Source: RGIG8306 sp964566025
GTDB lineage: Bacteria > Bacillota > Clostridia > Lachnospirales > Lachnospiraceae
NCBI GenBank assembly: GCA_964566025.1
Contig: CAZMHF010000024.1
Coordinates: 1-30,354, forward strand
DNA length: 30,354 bases
Reading direction: 5' to 3'
Positions 1-7,695 of this stretch are shown one piece after another. The notes beneath the pieces were generated by a model. That model was not told where the DNA came from. It saw nothing but the letters and a program-made list of their open reading frames with translations, and did no database searches. Numbering within the stretch: position 1 is the stretch's first letter; each line of letters begins with the position of its first letter. Both the position numbers and the translations under genes were made by a program.

Positions 1-54
1 ACAAGGAAGTTCCACCCACCGCCTAAGAGGCGGGGGACTTCCTTGGGAGGTTAA
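1..54 (+). repeat. Composite hairpin repeat, copy A (3' part only)
   Basis: This is the right-hand end of the composite repeat described at 20543-20713, cut off by the start of the window. It carries the terminal compound hairpin: outer arms AAGGAAGT / ACTTCCTT and inner arms CCGCCT / AGGCGG. It ends in GGGAGGTTAA, identical to the complete copy read on its own strand. The next base is A, so the opposite strand reads TTTAA directly before the element. It lies 56 bases beyond the stop codon of the minus-strand kinase gene at 111-863. Confidence 0.85.
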
Positions 55-110
55 AGAACTAGCTCTCTATGTTACGCATCCTAATAGACTAGCTTGTTTT
101 TATACGCAAA

Positions 111-863
111 CTATTCGTATTCTACAACATCTGTCCAACTAAGCAATAGCTCTCGCTCTTCTTCTTTGTTTTTTGACAATTGTGCCGCTGCCACAACTGG
201 TAACCATTTAAATACGTAGGCGCGATCGGTTCCTGATTTCTCGCAGAACATATCAATATACGCCTCTGCCATTGCATTATCCTTTAAACATAAAAGCAAG
301 TATGTTCTTGCAATGTCGCCAGATGCATTGCCTTGTGTAGCATGAACCCAGTCGATAATGTACATTTTATCGCCCTTGACAATGATATTGCGTGGTTCAA
401 AATCACCATGGCACAATTTTGTATGTCTTGGCATACCATCAAGCCTTGTTAGCATTTCATACTTTGTCACCTGGTCAATGGAATCTAAGGATTGAATTTG
501 TCTTGTTAAGCGTTCCTTCATTCGCAACAAATGCGGACAATGCATTCTATGCATTTGCATCTGCAAATCTACCATCATCTCTAAGTATTGCATCTTATTC
601 GCTGGATCGCTTTCCATTAGCTCTGCTAAGGTTTGGCCTTCAATGTATTCATATGTAATACTCCATCCATTTTCATCCGCCCCCACTGCAATCACTTCTG
701 GGATATTTAGGTCTGTCGCACTTTCTACACGTGCTGTATTGATAGCCTCTTGCAGAACGTCAGCCTTTGGAATAAACTGTCCAAAATTTTTGATAACATG
801 CTTGCCATCTACCAAATGCACTTCTTTTGTTGCACTTTTTGCAATTAATACTTTTTCACTCAT
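111..863 (-). CDS. Phosphotransferase (APH/choline kinase-fold) family protein
   Basis: The product is a 250-residue small-molecule kinase of the aminoglycoside phosphotransferase (APH) fold. Visible signatures are an ATP-binding lysine candidate at K25 (HVIKNF), the Brenner-type catalytic loop HGDFEPRN at 152-159 (D154 base, N159 metal ligand) and the metal-binding IIDW at 169-172 (D171). There is no signal peptide or membrane segment, so it should be cytoplasmic. The ATG at 863 follows AAAGGAG at good spacing. The natural substrate cannot be read from the sequence: relatives include choline, homoserine, fructosamine and antibiotic kinases. Nothing nearby suggests antibiotic resistance, so it should not be called a resistance gene. 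It appears monocistronic. Family call is firm, substrate unknown. Confidence 0.85.
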   Translation of the reverse strand: MSEKVLIAKSATKEVHLVDGKHVIKNFGQFIPKADVLQEAINTARVESATDLNIPEVIAVGADENGWSITYEYIEGQTLAELMESDPANKMQYLEMMVDLQMQMHRMHCPHLLRMKERLTRQIQSLDSIDQVTKYEMLTRLDGMPRHTKLCHGDFEPRNIIVKGDKMYIIDWVHATQGNASGDIARTYLLLCLKDNAMAEAYIDMFCEKSGTDRAYVFKWLPVVAAAQLSKNKEEERELLLSWTDVVEYE

Positions 864-1095
864 CTAACCAACTCCTTTCATTTTCGCCGAAACGTTGTTT
901 GTTCCACACCTATGTTGTTGGTTATAGTTTAGTTGATTTTCGAAAAAAAGAATGCACAATCTTTTTTTATTTTTCTATGCAAAATAGCATTTTGGCGTAA
1001 ATACGACTGCTCACTATATATTTTTACTAAAATCAGGTGTTCTGTTTTGTTGCTTTTGTCTTTTGTGGATGAAGCAAAGACAAATCATCCTGAAA
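864..1095. other. Intergenic stretch without a gene
   Basis: Together with the tandem repeats at 1096-1393, this makes a gap of 526 bases between two minus-strand genes. I see no believable gene; the plus-strand open frame at 933-1199 runs into the repeats, lacks a ribosome binding site and has no protein-like composition. A 9-bp hairpin, TTTGTCTTT / AAAGACAAA, lies at 1055-1084 but has no U-tract on either strand. A possible weak -10 box (TATAAC on the minus strand, 921-926) could serve the kinase gene, but I find no good -35 for it. Confidence 0.6.
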
Positions 1096-1243
1096 GAATC
1101 AATGCGGATACTCGAAATCCGCTTCGCTACTTTCTAGTGACCTCCATCCCAGCAGCTCCGCTGCTATTTCAGCGGGAGCTTAAACTCCCACTGAAATAAG
1201 GAAGTTCCACCCACCGCCTAAAAGGCGGGGAACTTCCTTGGGA
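1096..1243 (+). repeat. Composite hairpin repeat, copy B (tandem, left unit)
   Basis: This is the first unit of a head-to-tail pair with copy C. It starts GAATCAATGCGG and contains, in order, the GGAT-ACTCGAA-ATCC mini-hairpin, the AGCAG(C)/GCTGCT hairpin, a 12-bp hairpin (TTTCAGCGGGAG / CTCCCACTGAAA, one mismatch), and the terminal hairpin with perfect outer arms AAGGAAGTTCC / GGAACTTCCTT around CCGCCT / AGGCGG. It lacks the CGCATTG / CAATGCG hairpin found in the complete copy at 20543-20713. It differs from copy C only in a short stretch around 1136-1149. Confidence 0.9.
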
Positions 1244-1393
1244 GAATCAATGCGGATACTCGAAATCCGCTTCGCTACTTTCTCGTAACATCCCAGCAGC
1301 TCCGCTGCTATTTCAGCGGGAGCTTAAACTCCCACTGAAATAAGGAAGTTCCACCCACCGCCTAAAAGGCGGGGAACTTCCTTGGGATGTTAA
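1244..1393 (+). repeat. Composite hairpin repeat, copy C (tandem, right unit)
   Basis: This is the second unit of the tandem pair and is near-identical to copy B, with the same hairpin order. Its right end, GGGATGTTAA, runs into the stop codon of the phospholipase D-type gene: the TTA of 1390-1392 is that gene's TAA on the minus strand. The opposite strand reads TTTAA at the boundary, as at copies A and the complete copy. The B/C junction itself has no TTTAA. Transcripts of the phospholipase D-type gene would therefore carry both units in reverse complement as their immediate 3' end. Confidence 0.9.
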
Positions 1394-2835
1394 ATCAAAA
1401 ATCGAAACTTTCCTAATACAACACCTAATAGTTTTACGACCATCCGTTTTGTTTTTTCCATTTCAACAGGTGTCACATCCTCTGGTGTTTCGTATTCATT
1501 CTCAGAAATGACTTTTCGGGAATTGTCCTTAAATACTTGCATTTCTCGAAATAGATCCTCATTTAAGCCCTTGGACTTTACGGCAATCATTAATTCTGTA
1601 TCCATATAAACACTTCTTAAATCCCAGTTAAGTGAGCCGATAATGGAAATGTCCGAATCGATTAATACCGATTTGCCATGGGAAGACTTTCCTCCCTCAA
1701 ATTCATAAATCGTCATACCTGTTTCAATTAAGCGCCCTTTGTTTTTCATGTAATCACTTGATGCCACAATATTATCGCCATTGGCAACGGAATTAATCAG
1801 CGTATAACAATTGACCGTTTGCGCCAATTCTTCCACCACATCATACATATACTCATTGCACACAATATATGGCGTATGAATAATGGCGCGCTCCTTTGCA
1901 AGCTTAATCATTTCGGTTACTTGATGGAAGGCAATTGGCTCTTTCCCATAAATATGTGTTGGGTTTGACAACAGTGCAACCCCTTCGGTTTCATGTGTAT
2001 GCTCCTGATAATTGTATTCCTCAAACAAATATGCATAGTCATTTTTCAATGTTTCATAGCGTTCTTCTAGTCGTGTGATTTCCTTTTTTACACGTTTTCG
2101 TTTTGCATAGGTTTCTTTATCTTCAAAGCTCTTGCATAAATCGCCCTCATAAATCGTTTCAAAGTAATTTAGCAATGTGTACAGCGAACTTTTTTCTTCT
2201 TTTTCATTGTCCTCTTTTTGATAATCAGCATTATACACTAATACTTCCCTATCGTAGCTGTAGGTTTCTTTTTTGCTAATAAAATATTCGAATGTGTTTC
2301 GCCCTCCTAGCATATAGAGCATATTGTCAATGATAATGTACTTATCGTGCATTCGCCCTTGCCATTTCCATGGGAGCAAGACATTTGGCGTATTATATAG
2401 CTTCGAGGTTACATTAGGATGTGAAGCAACTGCTTGATACAGCGCATTTCCCTTGAGATTTTTGTATCCATTAAATCCATCAATCAAAATGGAGACTTCT
2501 ACGCCCTCTTGGGCCTTGTGCAACAGCATTGATAAAATATCCGTCGTACTTTCTCCATCACGCATATCAAAGGTTACAAAAATAATGCGCTCTTTTGCCA
2601 ATGATAGCATCCGAACGCGCTCTTCCCATGCTGATAAATTGCTCTCTACTAGCTTCGCACGATCGCCATAATCCTTGCTTTCATCAAATACCTGTTCCGC
2701 CTTCCATTGAAGCGATTCCTCACTAAGCTTTTTGTATTTTACAAAGGGCGCCATCGTTCCAACTGCCAAATATAAGATTATGACGATTAGTATGCTAATT
2801 ATCACAAGAATTCTTTTTTTCGTTTTCTTTTTCAT
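1390..2835 (-). CDS. Membrane-anchored phospholipase D-like (cardiolipin synthase-type) protein
   Basis: This 481-residue protein belongs to the phospholipase D/cardiolipin synthase superfamily, whose members transfer or hydrolyse phosphatidyl groups through a covalent phosphohistidine. It has both HxKx4D motifs: H163-K165-D170 (MHDKYIIID) and H386-K388-D393 (SHGKSVLID). Each is followed by the expected Gly/Ser-Asn segment (GGRN near 177-180, GSLNWD near 401-406). A single N-terminal membrane helix spans about residues 8-26 after a Lys-rich start, so the catalytic part is probably outside. A charged, probably helical insert at about 205-275 separates the two halves. The ATG follows AGGAG. It could act in cardiolipin synthesis or as a lipase; the usual cardiolipin synthase has two membrane helices, so the exact activity is unsure. 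The gene is divergent from gtrA, with a promoter at 2893-2921. Confidence 0.85.
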   Translation of the reverse strand: MKKKTKKRILVIISILIVIILYLAVGTMAPFVKYKKLSEESLQWKAEQVFDESKDYGDRAKLVESNLSAWEERVRMLSLAKERIIFVTFDMRDGESTTDILSMLLHKAQEGVEVSILIDGFNGYKNLKGNALYQAVASHPNVTSKLYNTPNVLLPWKWQGRMHDKYIIIDNMLYMLGGRNTFEYFISKKETYSYDREVLVYNADYQKEDNEKEEKSSLYTLLNYFETIYEGDLCKSFEDKETYAKRKRVKKEITRLEERYETLKNDYAYLFEEYNYQEHTHETEGVALLSNPTHIYGKEPIAFHQVTEMIKLAKERAIIHTPYIVCNEYMYDVVEELAQTVNCYTLINSVANGDNIVASSDYMKNKGRLIETGMTIYEFEGGKSSHGKSVLIDSDISIIGSLNWDLRSVYMDTELMIAVKSKGLNEDLFREMQVFKDNSRKVISENEYETPEDVTPVEMEKTKRMVVKLLGVVLGKFRFLI

Positions 2836-2892
2836 AATATTCTCCTACTATCGCAAATTGCCCTCATCTCTTGCGCTGTATTTCTTCTTGCA

Positions 2893-2921
2893 AGTATAGC
2901 AAGCTATGCTTTTACCGTCAA
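2893..2921 (-). promoter_or_regulatory. Sigma-A promoter of the phospholipase D-like gene
   Basis: Read on the minus strand, TTGACG (2916-2921) and TATACT (2893-2898) are separated by exactly 17 bases. The -10 box is preceded by TGC, an extended -10. A short imperfect palindrome, ATAGC-TT-GCTAT, overlaps the -10. The start codon lies about 58 bases downstream. Confidence 0.75.
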
Positions 2922-2933
2922 GCTTTGCGCGAC

Positions 2934-2962
2934 TTGCCACTTTGCTCATCCAATGCTATACT
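2934..2962 (+). promoter_or_regulatory. Sigma-A promoter of the gtrA-type gene
   Basis: On the plus strand, TTGCCA (2934-2939) and TATACT (2957-2962) are separated by 17 bases, and TGC precedes the -10. It is back to back with the divergent promoter at 2893-2921; the two -35 boxes are 12 bases apart. Confidence 0.7.
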
Positions 2963-3020
2963 ATGCAAATAAAAACGACGATTTATTGTCTGAACTCGTT
3001 ATCTCAAGGAGGTATTGATT

Positions 3021-3536
3021 ATGAAAAGCTTTTATCAAAAGCATCGTGAAATTATACAATATTTAATCATTGGTGTATGCACAACACTTGTTTATATGAT
3101 CACTCGTTTTGCAGCTCGAAGCTTTATCTCGGTTGATGTTGTTCGTACGATTATTGCACAAATTACATCCATTTTATTTGCCTTTATCGCCAACAAAACC
3201 ATTGTTTTTCGAAATAAAGCCCATTCATTTTCGCACCTTATGTCCCAGCTTCTTATATTTTTTGCAGGTCGTGGTGTGATCTTTGTTTTAGATATTGGCA
3301 TAACGTATTTTTGTATTACGAAGTACGCTTCTACATTTATTCGTTTTATGAACTTACATGCAATTAATTATCATGCCTTTCCATTTTCCATTGGTTTCTT
3401 GAAAAATTTTATTGGTAGCCCGATTGCCTTAAATGAATTTATTATAACGATGCTCTATCAAGTATTTGCGGTAGTGACAAATTATGTTTTCAGCAAATTC
3501 TTCGTCTTTAAAAATAAAAAGACCGAAAAATCGTAA
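3021..3536 (+). CDS. GtrA family polytopic membrane protein
   Basis: This 171-residue protein is of the GtrA/DPMS type, a family thought to help move or present lipid-linked sugars used to decorate the cell surface. Four hydrophobic segments are visible, at about residues 12-32, 40-62, 75-98 and 137-162. The family-typical NK-x-x-VF after helix 2 (NKTIVFRNK) recurs in FSKFFVFKNK at the C-terminus. The ATG at 3021 is preferred over the TTG six bases upstream because AAGGAGG (3006-3012) is then 8 bases away. No glycosyltransferase gene lies beside it, which is unusual for the family, so its partner is unknown. Its neighbour across the divergent promoters is the phospholipase D-like protein, which suggests a shared cell-envelope theme. 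Confidence 0.85.
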   Translation: MKSFYQKHREIIQYLIIGVCTTLVYMITRFAARSFISVDVVRTIIAQITSILFAFIANKTIVFRNKAHSFSHLMSQLLIFFAGRGVIFVLDIGITYFCITKYASTFIRFMNLHAINYHAFPFSIGFLKNFIGSPIALNEFIITMLYQVFAVVTNYVFSKFFVFKNKKTEKS

Positions 3537-3563
3537 TATATTATAACGATTCATAATATATTA
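3534..3563. promoter_or_regulatory. Perfect 11-bp inverted repeat upstream of the alcohol dehydrogenase gene
   Basis: TAATATATTAT (3534-3544) and ATAATATATTA (3553-3563) are exact reverse complements, separated by 8 bases. The left arm includes the stop codon of the gtrA-type gene. The right arm ends just before the likely -35 region of the downstream gene. Spacing and position fit an operator or a weak hairpin. The arms are AT-only, so chance is a real alternative. Confidence 0.45.
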
Positions 3564-3565
3564 TA

Positions 3566-3594
3566 TTCCATTCCCTTCTCATTGTTGTTATACT
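3566..3594 (+). promoter_or_regulatory. Probable promoter of the alcohol dehydrogenase gene
   Basis: The -10 box TATACT (3589-3594) is good. The -35 candidate at the right distance (TTCCAT, 3566-3571) is poor, so the promoter may need an activator. The inverted repeat at 3534-3563 lies directly upstream. Confidence 0.5.
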
Positions 3595-3622
3595 AATAGT
3601 AGCGAAAATGAGGAGGTTTTTT

Positions 3623-4792
3623 ATGAACAATTTTAATTTTTATAGTCCGACCTATTTTTCATTTGGCAAAGATACTGAGCATAACGCAGGTAGCCTAGTG
3701 AAAAAATTTGATGGCAAAAATGTCTTAGTCCATTATGGTGGTGGTTCCGTCATTCGAAGTGGTTTGCTTGATCGTGTGACAAATTCCCTTGCCGCTTCTG
3801 GTATCAAATATCATTTATTAGGTGGTGTACAACCCAACCCACGTAGCGGTTTAGTGTATGAAGGTGTTTCCTTATGTAAGTCAAATGCGATTGATTTTAT
3901 ATTGGCCGTTGGCGGTGGGTCGGTAATCGATTCTGCAAAGGCAATTGCTCTTGGCGCACTTTATGATGGCGATTTTTGGGATTTCTATTCTGGAAAAGCG
4001 TCTTGCGAAAAGGCACTTCCTGTCGCAACTATTTTAACGATTGCAGCAGCTGGTAGTGAGGGTTCTGGTGATAGCGTTATTACCCACGAAGATGGTATGC
4101 TAAAGCGTGGTGCCGGCGGTGATTGCCTTCGTCCTAAATTCTCGATTCTAAACCCAGCCTTAACACAAACCTTACCTGCTTATCAAACAGCTTGTGGTGC
4201 AACGGATATTATGGCGCATGTTTTTGAACGCTATTTTACAAATACAAAAGATGTTGAAATTACGGATCGTCTATGTGAAGCTGTTTTGATGACGATGATT
4301 TGCGAAACACCAAAGGCGATTGCCAATCCAAATGATTATTCTGCTCGTGCCAACATTATGTGGGCAGGAATGGTAGCACACAACAATATTGTTGGTGTCG
4401 GCAGAGATCAAGATTGGAGCTCACATAATTTAGAGCATGAGCTTTCTGCTTTATATGATGTAGCGCATGGCGCAGGCCTTGCCGTAGTATTTCCAGCGTG
4501 GATGTCCTATGTTGTTGAACATGATGTTATGCGTTTTGCGCAAGTTGCCACACGCGTTTGGGGTGTACCAATGAATTTTGCCAATCCACTTATTACAGCA
4601 AAAGAAGGTATTGAACGATTCAAACAATTCCTAACATCCATTGGCATGCCAATTACCTTTGAGCGATTAGGCGCAAAAGAAGAAGACATTCCAACACTAA
4701 TTGATACACTAGGTGTAAAAGATGGTACGGTCGGCTCTTTTGTTCCACTAGATAAAAATGCCATTGAAGCTATTTATCGACTAGCCTTATAA
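3623..4792 (+). CDS. Iron-containing (NADPH-type, butanol dehydrogenase-like) alcohol dehydrogenase
   Basis: This 389-residue enzyme is a group III (iron) alcohol dehydrogenase of the BdhA/YqhD branch, which reduces aldehydes to alcohols with NAD(P)H. The nucleotide-binding GGGSVIDS is at 97-104. The four metal ligands are all present: D195 and H199 (GATDIMAH), H268 (WSSHNLEHE) and H282 (DVAHGAG). These match the positions known in Thermotoga maritima TM0820. The start at 3623 is chosen over the ATG at 3608 because AGGAGG at 3611-3616 would otherwise lie inside the coding region. It is monocistronic, between an inverted repeat upstream and a strong terminator downstream. A role in fermentative redox balance or aldehyde detoxification is likely; the real substrate is not readable. 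Confidence 0.92.
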   Translation: MNNFNFYSPTYFSFGKDTEHNAGSLVKKFDGKNVLVHYGGGSVIRSGLLDRVTNSLAASGIKYHLLGGVQPNPRSGLVYEGVSLCKSNAIDFILAVGGGSVIDSAKAIALGALYDGDFWDFYSGKASCEKALPVATILTIAAAGSEGSGDSVITHEDGMLKRGAGGDCLRPKFSILNPALTQTLPAYQTACGATDIMAHVFERYFTNTKDVEITDRLCEAVLMTMICETPKAIANPNDYSARANIMWAGMVAHNNIVGVGRDQDWSSHNLEHELSALYDVAHGAGLAVVFPAWMSYVVEHDVMRFAQVATRVWGVPMNFANPLITAKEGIERFKQFLTSIGMPITFERLGAKEEDIPTLIDTLGVKDGTVGSFVPLDKNAIEAIYRLAL

Positions 4793-4815
4793 CTAATTTT
4801 TATTTCCCTATAAAG

Positions 4816-4864
4816 AAAGAGGTATTGTGAAAATCAAAACGATTTCACAATACCTCTTTTAATG
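4816..4864. terminator. Bidirectional Rho-independent terminator
   Basis: A 17-bp perfect stem (4816-4832 paired with 4843-4859) encloses a short loop and is followed by TTTT on the plus strand. On the minus strand the stem is followed by CTTTATA. It lies between the convergent alcohol dehydrogenase and hisS genes and can serve both. Confidence 0.85.
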
Positions 4865-4885
4865 ATATCCATTTATTCAATTGTG

Positions 4886-6145
4886 CTATTTTAGTGCATC
4901 TTTGAAAAAGTCCACGATGTCTTCATAACCTTGACTAATCAATTGCTCTTTTTGGAATTTACGGTTCTTATTCATAAATGCCACCAACACATTCATTCCT
5001 TCTACACGTTGTTTTTGTGCTTGGTTAATAATCTCGCATAGGCGAACGGTATCCATGCCTTTTTCAATAAGATAAGCCACCTTTTTTGCCTTTGTTGGAA
5101 TTTGATACCCGCTTTCGAGCAAAATCGTAACGATTCTTTCAAAGCCGATTGAAAAACCACATGCAGGAGTAGCATTTCCCGTAAATTTTGCAATCATATC
5201 ATCGTATCTACCACCACCAGCAACCGAACCATTGAACCCATTCATCTTAATTTCAAAAATGGTTCCTGTATAATACGACATCCCACGAACGAGTGTTGTA
5301 TCAAATTTTAATTGGTACTTTGCTGTGTTGACGCCTTCCACACTTTGGACAATCGTCGCTAAATTCGCAAGAACCTCTTCACTAACTACGCCTTTTAAAA
5401 CTTCCATAGAGGTCGCAAAATCAGCACTTTTATCTAGCTTTGTTAGCAAGGATTGATACTTCTTAACGCTCTCTGGTGCATATCCCTCCGAAAGAAGCTC
5501 TGCCACCACACCCTCAATAGCGATTTTGTCCATCTTATCTAAAATGATAAAAATGTTATCAAAATCTTCTTCCTTAAAATCGCAATAGCTTGCCATTTCT
5601 TTTAAGATGCGACGGTCATTTATATGCACTGCAAAATCTTCAAATCCGATTTTCCCAAGCAATGTTGTCGTCGCTAGAATAAGCTCTATTTCCGCTAAAT
5701 TCGTTGCATCACCTAGTACGTCAATATCGCATTGGACAAATTGTCGAAAACGACCTCTTTGTGGGCGATCTGCTCTCCACACACTTCCAATTTGCAATGC
5801 TTTAAAGGGAGATGGAAGGCTTGCCGAATTGTTTGAGTAAAAACGCACAAGCGGAACGGTCAAGTCATAACGCAATGCACTATCGACTACATCATTTTCC
5901 TCTTTCGCCGTCTCTAAATTAAGTTTTTCGCCTCTCTTTAGAATTTTAAAAATCAGCTTCTCATTCTCACCGCCTTGTTTGCTTGATAGATTTTCGATAT
6001 GCTCTATACAAGGAGTCTCAATGGGCGTATAGCCAAAGCTTTTATAAGTTTCTTTAATAAGATTAATTAAGTAATCACGCATTTCCATCTCTGCTGGCAA
6101 TATATCCTTCATTCCATTCACAGGTTTTTTCGTTAGTTTTTTCAT
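4886..6145 (-). CDS. hisS: Histidine--tRNA ligase
   Basis: This class II aminoacyl-tRNA synthetase charges tRNA-His. It is 419 residues long, the usual size. Class II motif 2 is seen as WRADRPQRGRFRQF (123-136), the histidine-specific motif as RGMSYYTGTIFE (287-298), and motif 3 as GFSIGFERI (330-338). A glycine-rich AGGGRYDDMI (309-318) precedes motif 3, and the C-terminal 75 residues form the anticodon-binding domain. RGMSYYTG and RYDDMI differ slightly from the common bacterial RGLDYYTG and RYDGL, suggesting a less common HisRS subgroup. The HxxRG-type arginine is present, so it is an active synthetase and not a HisZ paralogue. It has its own promoter at 6205-6233. The neighbourhood relA-hemZ-hisS is common in Clostridia; the usual aspS partner is absent. 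Confidence 0.95.
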   Translation of the reverse strand: MKKLTKKPVNGMKDILPAEMEMRDYLINLIKETYKSFGYTPIETPCIEHIENLSSKQGGENEKLIFKILKRGEKLNLETAKEENDVVDSALRYDLTVPLVRFYSNNSASLPSPFKALQIGSVWRADRPQRGRFRQFVQCDIDVLGDATNLAEIELILATTTLLGKIGFEDFAVHINDRRILKEMASYCDFKEEDFDNIFIILDKMDKIAIEGVVAELLSEGYAPESVKKYQSLLTKLDKSADFATSMEVLKGVVSEEVLANLATIVQSVEGVNTAKYQLKFDTTLVRGMSYYTGTIFEIKMNGFNGSVAGGGRYDDMIAKFTGNATPACGFSIGFERIVTILLESGYQIPTKAKKVAYLIEKGMDTVRLCEIINQAQKQRVEGMNVLVAFMNKNRKFQKEQLISQGYEDIVDFFKDALK

Positions 6146-6204
6146 CGTAGCTCCTTATGTTTCTTTCTTATGATTCAAACAACTATTCGCTTCATGCTCA
6201 TAAG

Positions 6205-6233
6205 ATTATACCTTAAATTGTTTTCTTATGCAA
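6205..6233 (-). promoter_or_regulatory. Sigma-A promoter of hisS
   Basis: On the minus strand, TTGCAT (6228-6233) and TATAAT (6205-6210) are spaced by 17 bases. The -35 box directly abuts the hemZ stop codon at 6234-6236. The leader of about 55 bases is too short for a T-box. Confidence 0.75.
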
Positions 6234-7670
6234 TTATTCTTCCACAAAGAGCTTTTTCTTTCGCTCAATCATTTCATCAATGCGCGAAATATATTGCTCT
6301 AGCTCTTTTACATTTTCACATCGATCAATGCGATTATTGGCAAACACTGCTTTTGAGGCCGCTCCAGCACCAATTGCTACAATATGATGAATTTCCTCCA
6401 TCATTAAAATATTATAGATACCTTCTTTTCCTGCTTTCGCAAATCCAATATTCTCAAGATTACCCGCAATGTTTTTTTGACGATATAAATAATATGGTGC
6501 AACCTGCATGTCTTCTGCCGCTTCAAGTGCCGCCTCCATCATTTTTTCTGTACTTTCCCATGTAAAATGATCATATTTTTCTTTTTCTAAGTTTAACCTT
6601 GACGTTCTCTTTAATGATAATGAGTGCACTGTCAAATTATCTGGTGCAAGTGCTTTTATTTTTTGCAAAGTAACTGCCAAATCCTCTATTGTCTCGTTTG
6701 GCAAGCCTAAAATAATATCCATATTGATATTATCAAAGCCCACTTCACGCGCCAACCTCACACATTCCACAATTTGCTCCACAAGATGCCTGCGGCCAAT
6801 TGTATCCAGCGTTTTTTGATTCATCGTTTGTGGATTAATGGAGATTCTATCACAATGATATCGTTTTAGAACCTCTAGTTTTTCTTTTGTAATGCTATCT
6901 GGTCTTCCCGCTTCTACCGTAAACTCTTTTAAGCGTTTCACGTCAAAATACTCATGGATCATTTGCATTAAGACTTCGAGTTGATTTGCTTCAAGCGTCG
7001 TTGGCGTACCGCCACCTATATAGATCGTATGCAAAGTGGAATTCTTAAAATGCTCTGCCGTAAATGCCAATTCTTTTTTCAAGCACGCCAAATAATCATC
7101 CATTCGCATCTTGTATGCACCAATGGGATACGATGTAAACGAGCAATATAAGCACGTTGTCGGGCAAAATGGTATTCCAATGTAAATACTATATCCTTCG
7201 TTATAGTCGTGTTGACTAAGTAGGGCATGTTCACGAAAAACAATATCCGTACAAAGCTTTGCTTTTTCCTCGCTCACAAAATAATGCTCTATCATTTCCC
7301 TTTCAATCTGCTCATATGAATAACCGTTTCTTAGCAATTCCATCCCCATTTTTGTTGGACGAATGCCAATCAACGTCCCCCATGGAAGTGTGCGATTTTC
7401 AAGTTGAGCAAGCAAGCGATATAGCGCATTTTTAACAGCTGTTTTCACATCGCGTCGATGCTCTAGCGATGGATAGGCTTCCTCTTTTGTAATTCCCTTA
7501 TAGGATACACGAACGCCTTTTTCTCCATAAAAAATACACACACCATTTTCATCGATTTCCGAACACGTTTCATTGCAATGGAAAACCAGCTTTTCCTTTG
7601 CATAAAAAGCTGTGATAACGCCATGTATATCATATTCAAATAACGGCTTGTTAAACGCAATTTCTATCAT
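6234..7670 (-). CDS. hemZ: Coproporphyrinogen dehydrogenase-like radical SAM protein HemZ
   Basis: This 478-residue protein is a HemN-related radical SAM enzyme of the HemZ type. The N-terminal 150 residues form the HemZ-specific extension (GTLIGIRPTK near 98-107). The radical SAM cluster motif is C169-x3-C173-x2-C176 (CPTTCLYC), followed by the SAM-binding GGGTP at 219-223. The family is associated with oxygen-independent coproporphyrinogen III oxidation, but many heme-lacking Clostridia carry HemZ, and HemN-like proteins can have other roles such as heme handling or methyl transfer. The true activity here is therefore open; no other heme gene is in the window. AAGGAG lies 6 bases before the ATG. 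The gene starts only 25 bases after relA stops, so it is probably co-transcribed with relA. Confidence 0.9.
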   Translation of the reverse strand: MIEIAFNKPLFEYDIHGVITAFYAKEKLVFHCNETCSEIDENGVCIFYGEKGVRVSYKGITKEEAYPSLEHRRDVKTAVKNALYRLLAQLENRTLPWGTLIGIRPTKMGMELLRNGYSYEQIEREMIEHYFVSEEKAKLCTDIVFREHALLSQHDYNEGYSIYIGIPFCPTTCLYCSFTSYPIGAYKMRMDDYLACLKKELAFTAEHFKNSTLHTIYIGGGTPTTLEANQLEVLMQMIHEYFDVKRLKEFTVEAGRPDSITKEKLEVLKRYHCDRISINPQTMNQKTLDTIGRRHLVEQIVECVRLAREVGFDNINMDIILGLPNETIEDLAVTLQKIKALAPDNLTVHSLSLKRTSRLNLEKEKYDHFTWESTEKMMEAALEAAEDMQVAPYYLYRQKNIAGNLENIGFAKAGKEGIYNILMMEEIHHIVAIGAGAASKAVFANNRIDRCENVKELEQYISRIDEMIERKKKLFVEE

Positions 7671-7695
7671 ACATCTCCTTAAAAAACGCCGGCCA

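Noticed and set aside
111..863. Aminoglycoside resistance gene
   Set aside because: Only the general kinase fold is seen. It does not match a specific resistance enzyme, and there is no mobile resistance context.
1055..1084. Terminator hairpin
   Set aside because: A 9-bp AT-rich stem exists but neither strand has a following U-tract and no gene ends nearby.
933..1199. 88-codon open frame on the plus strand
   Set aside because: It runs into the composite repeat, has no ribosome binding site and shows no protein-like pattern.
1096..1393. Tandem repeats as a possible CRISPR array
   Set aside because: There are only two units of about 148 bp placed head to tail with no unique spacers, and no cas gene is in the window.
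3015..3020. TTG start six bases upstream of the gtrA-type ATG
   Set aside because: The AAGGAGG is 8 bases from the ATG but only 2 from the TTG.
6170..6565. 131-codon open frame on the plus strand
   Set aside because: It overlaps hemZ in antisense, covers the hisS promoter and has a composition typical of a reverse-strand shadow.
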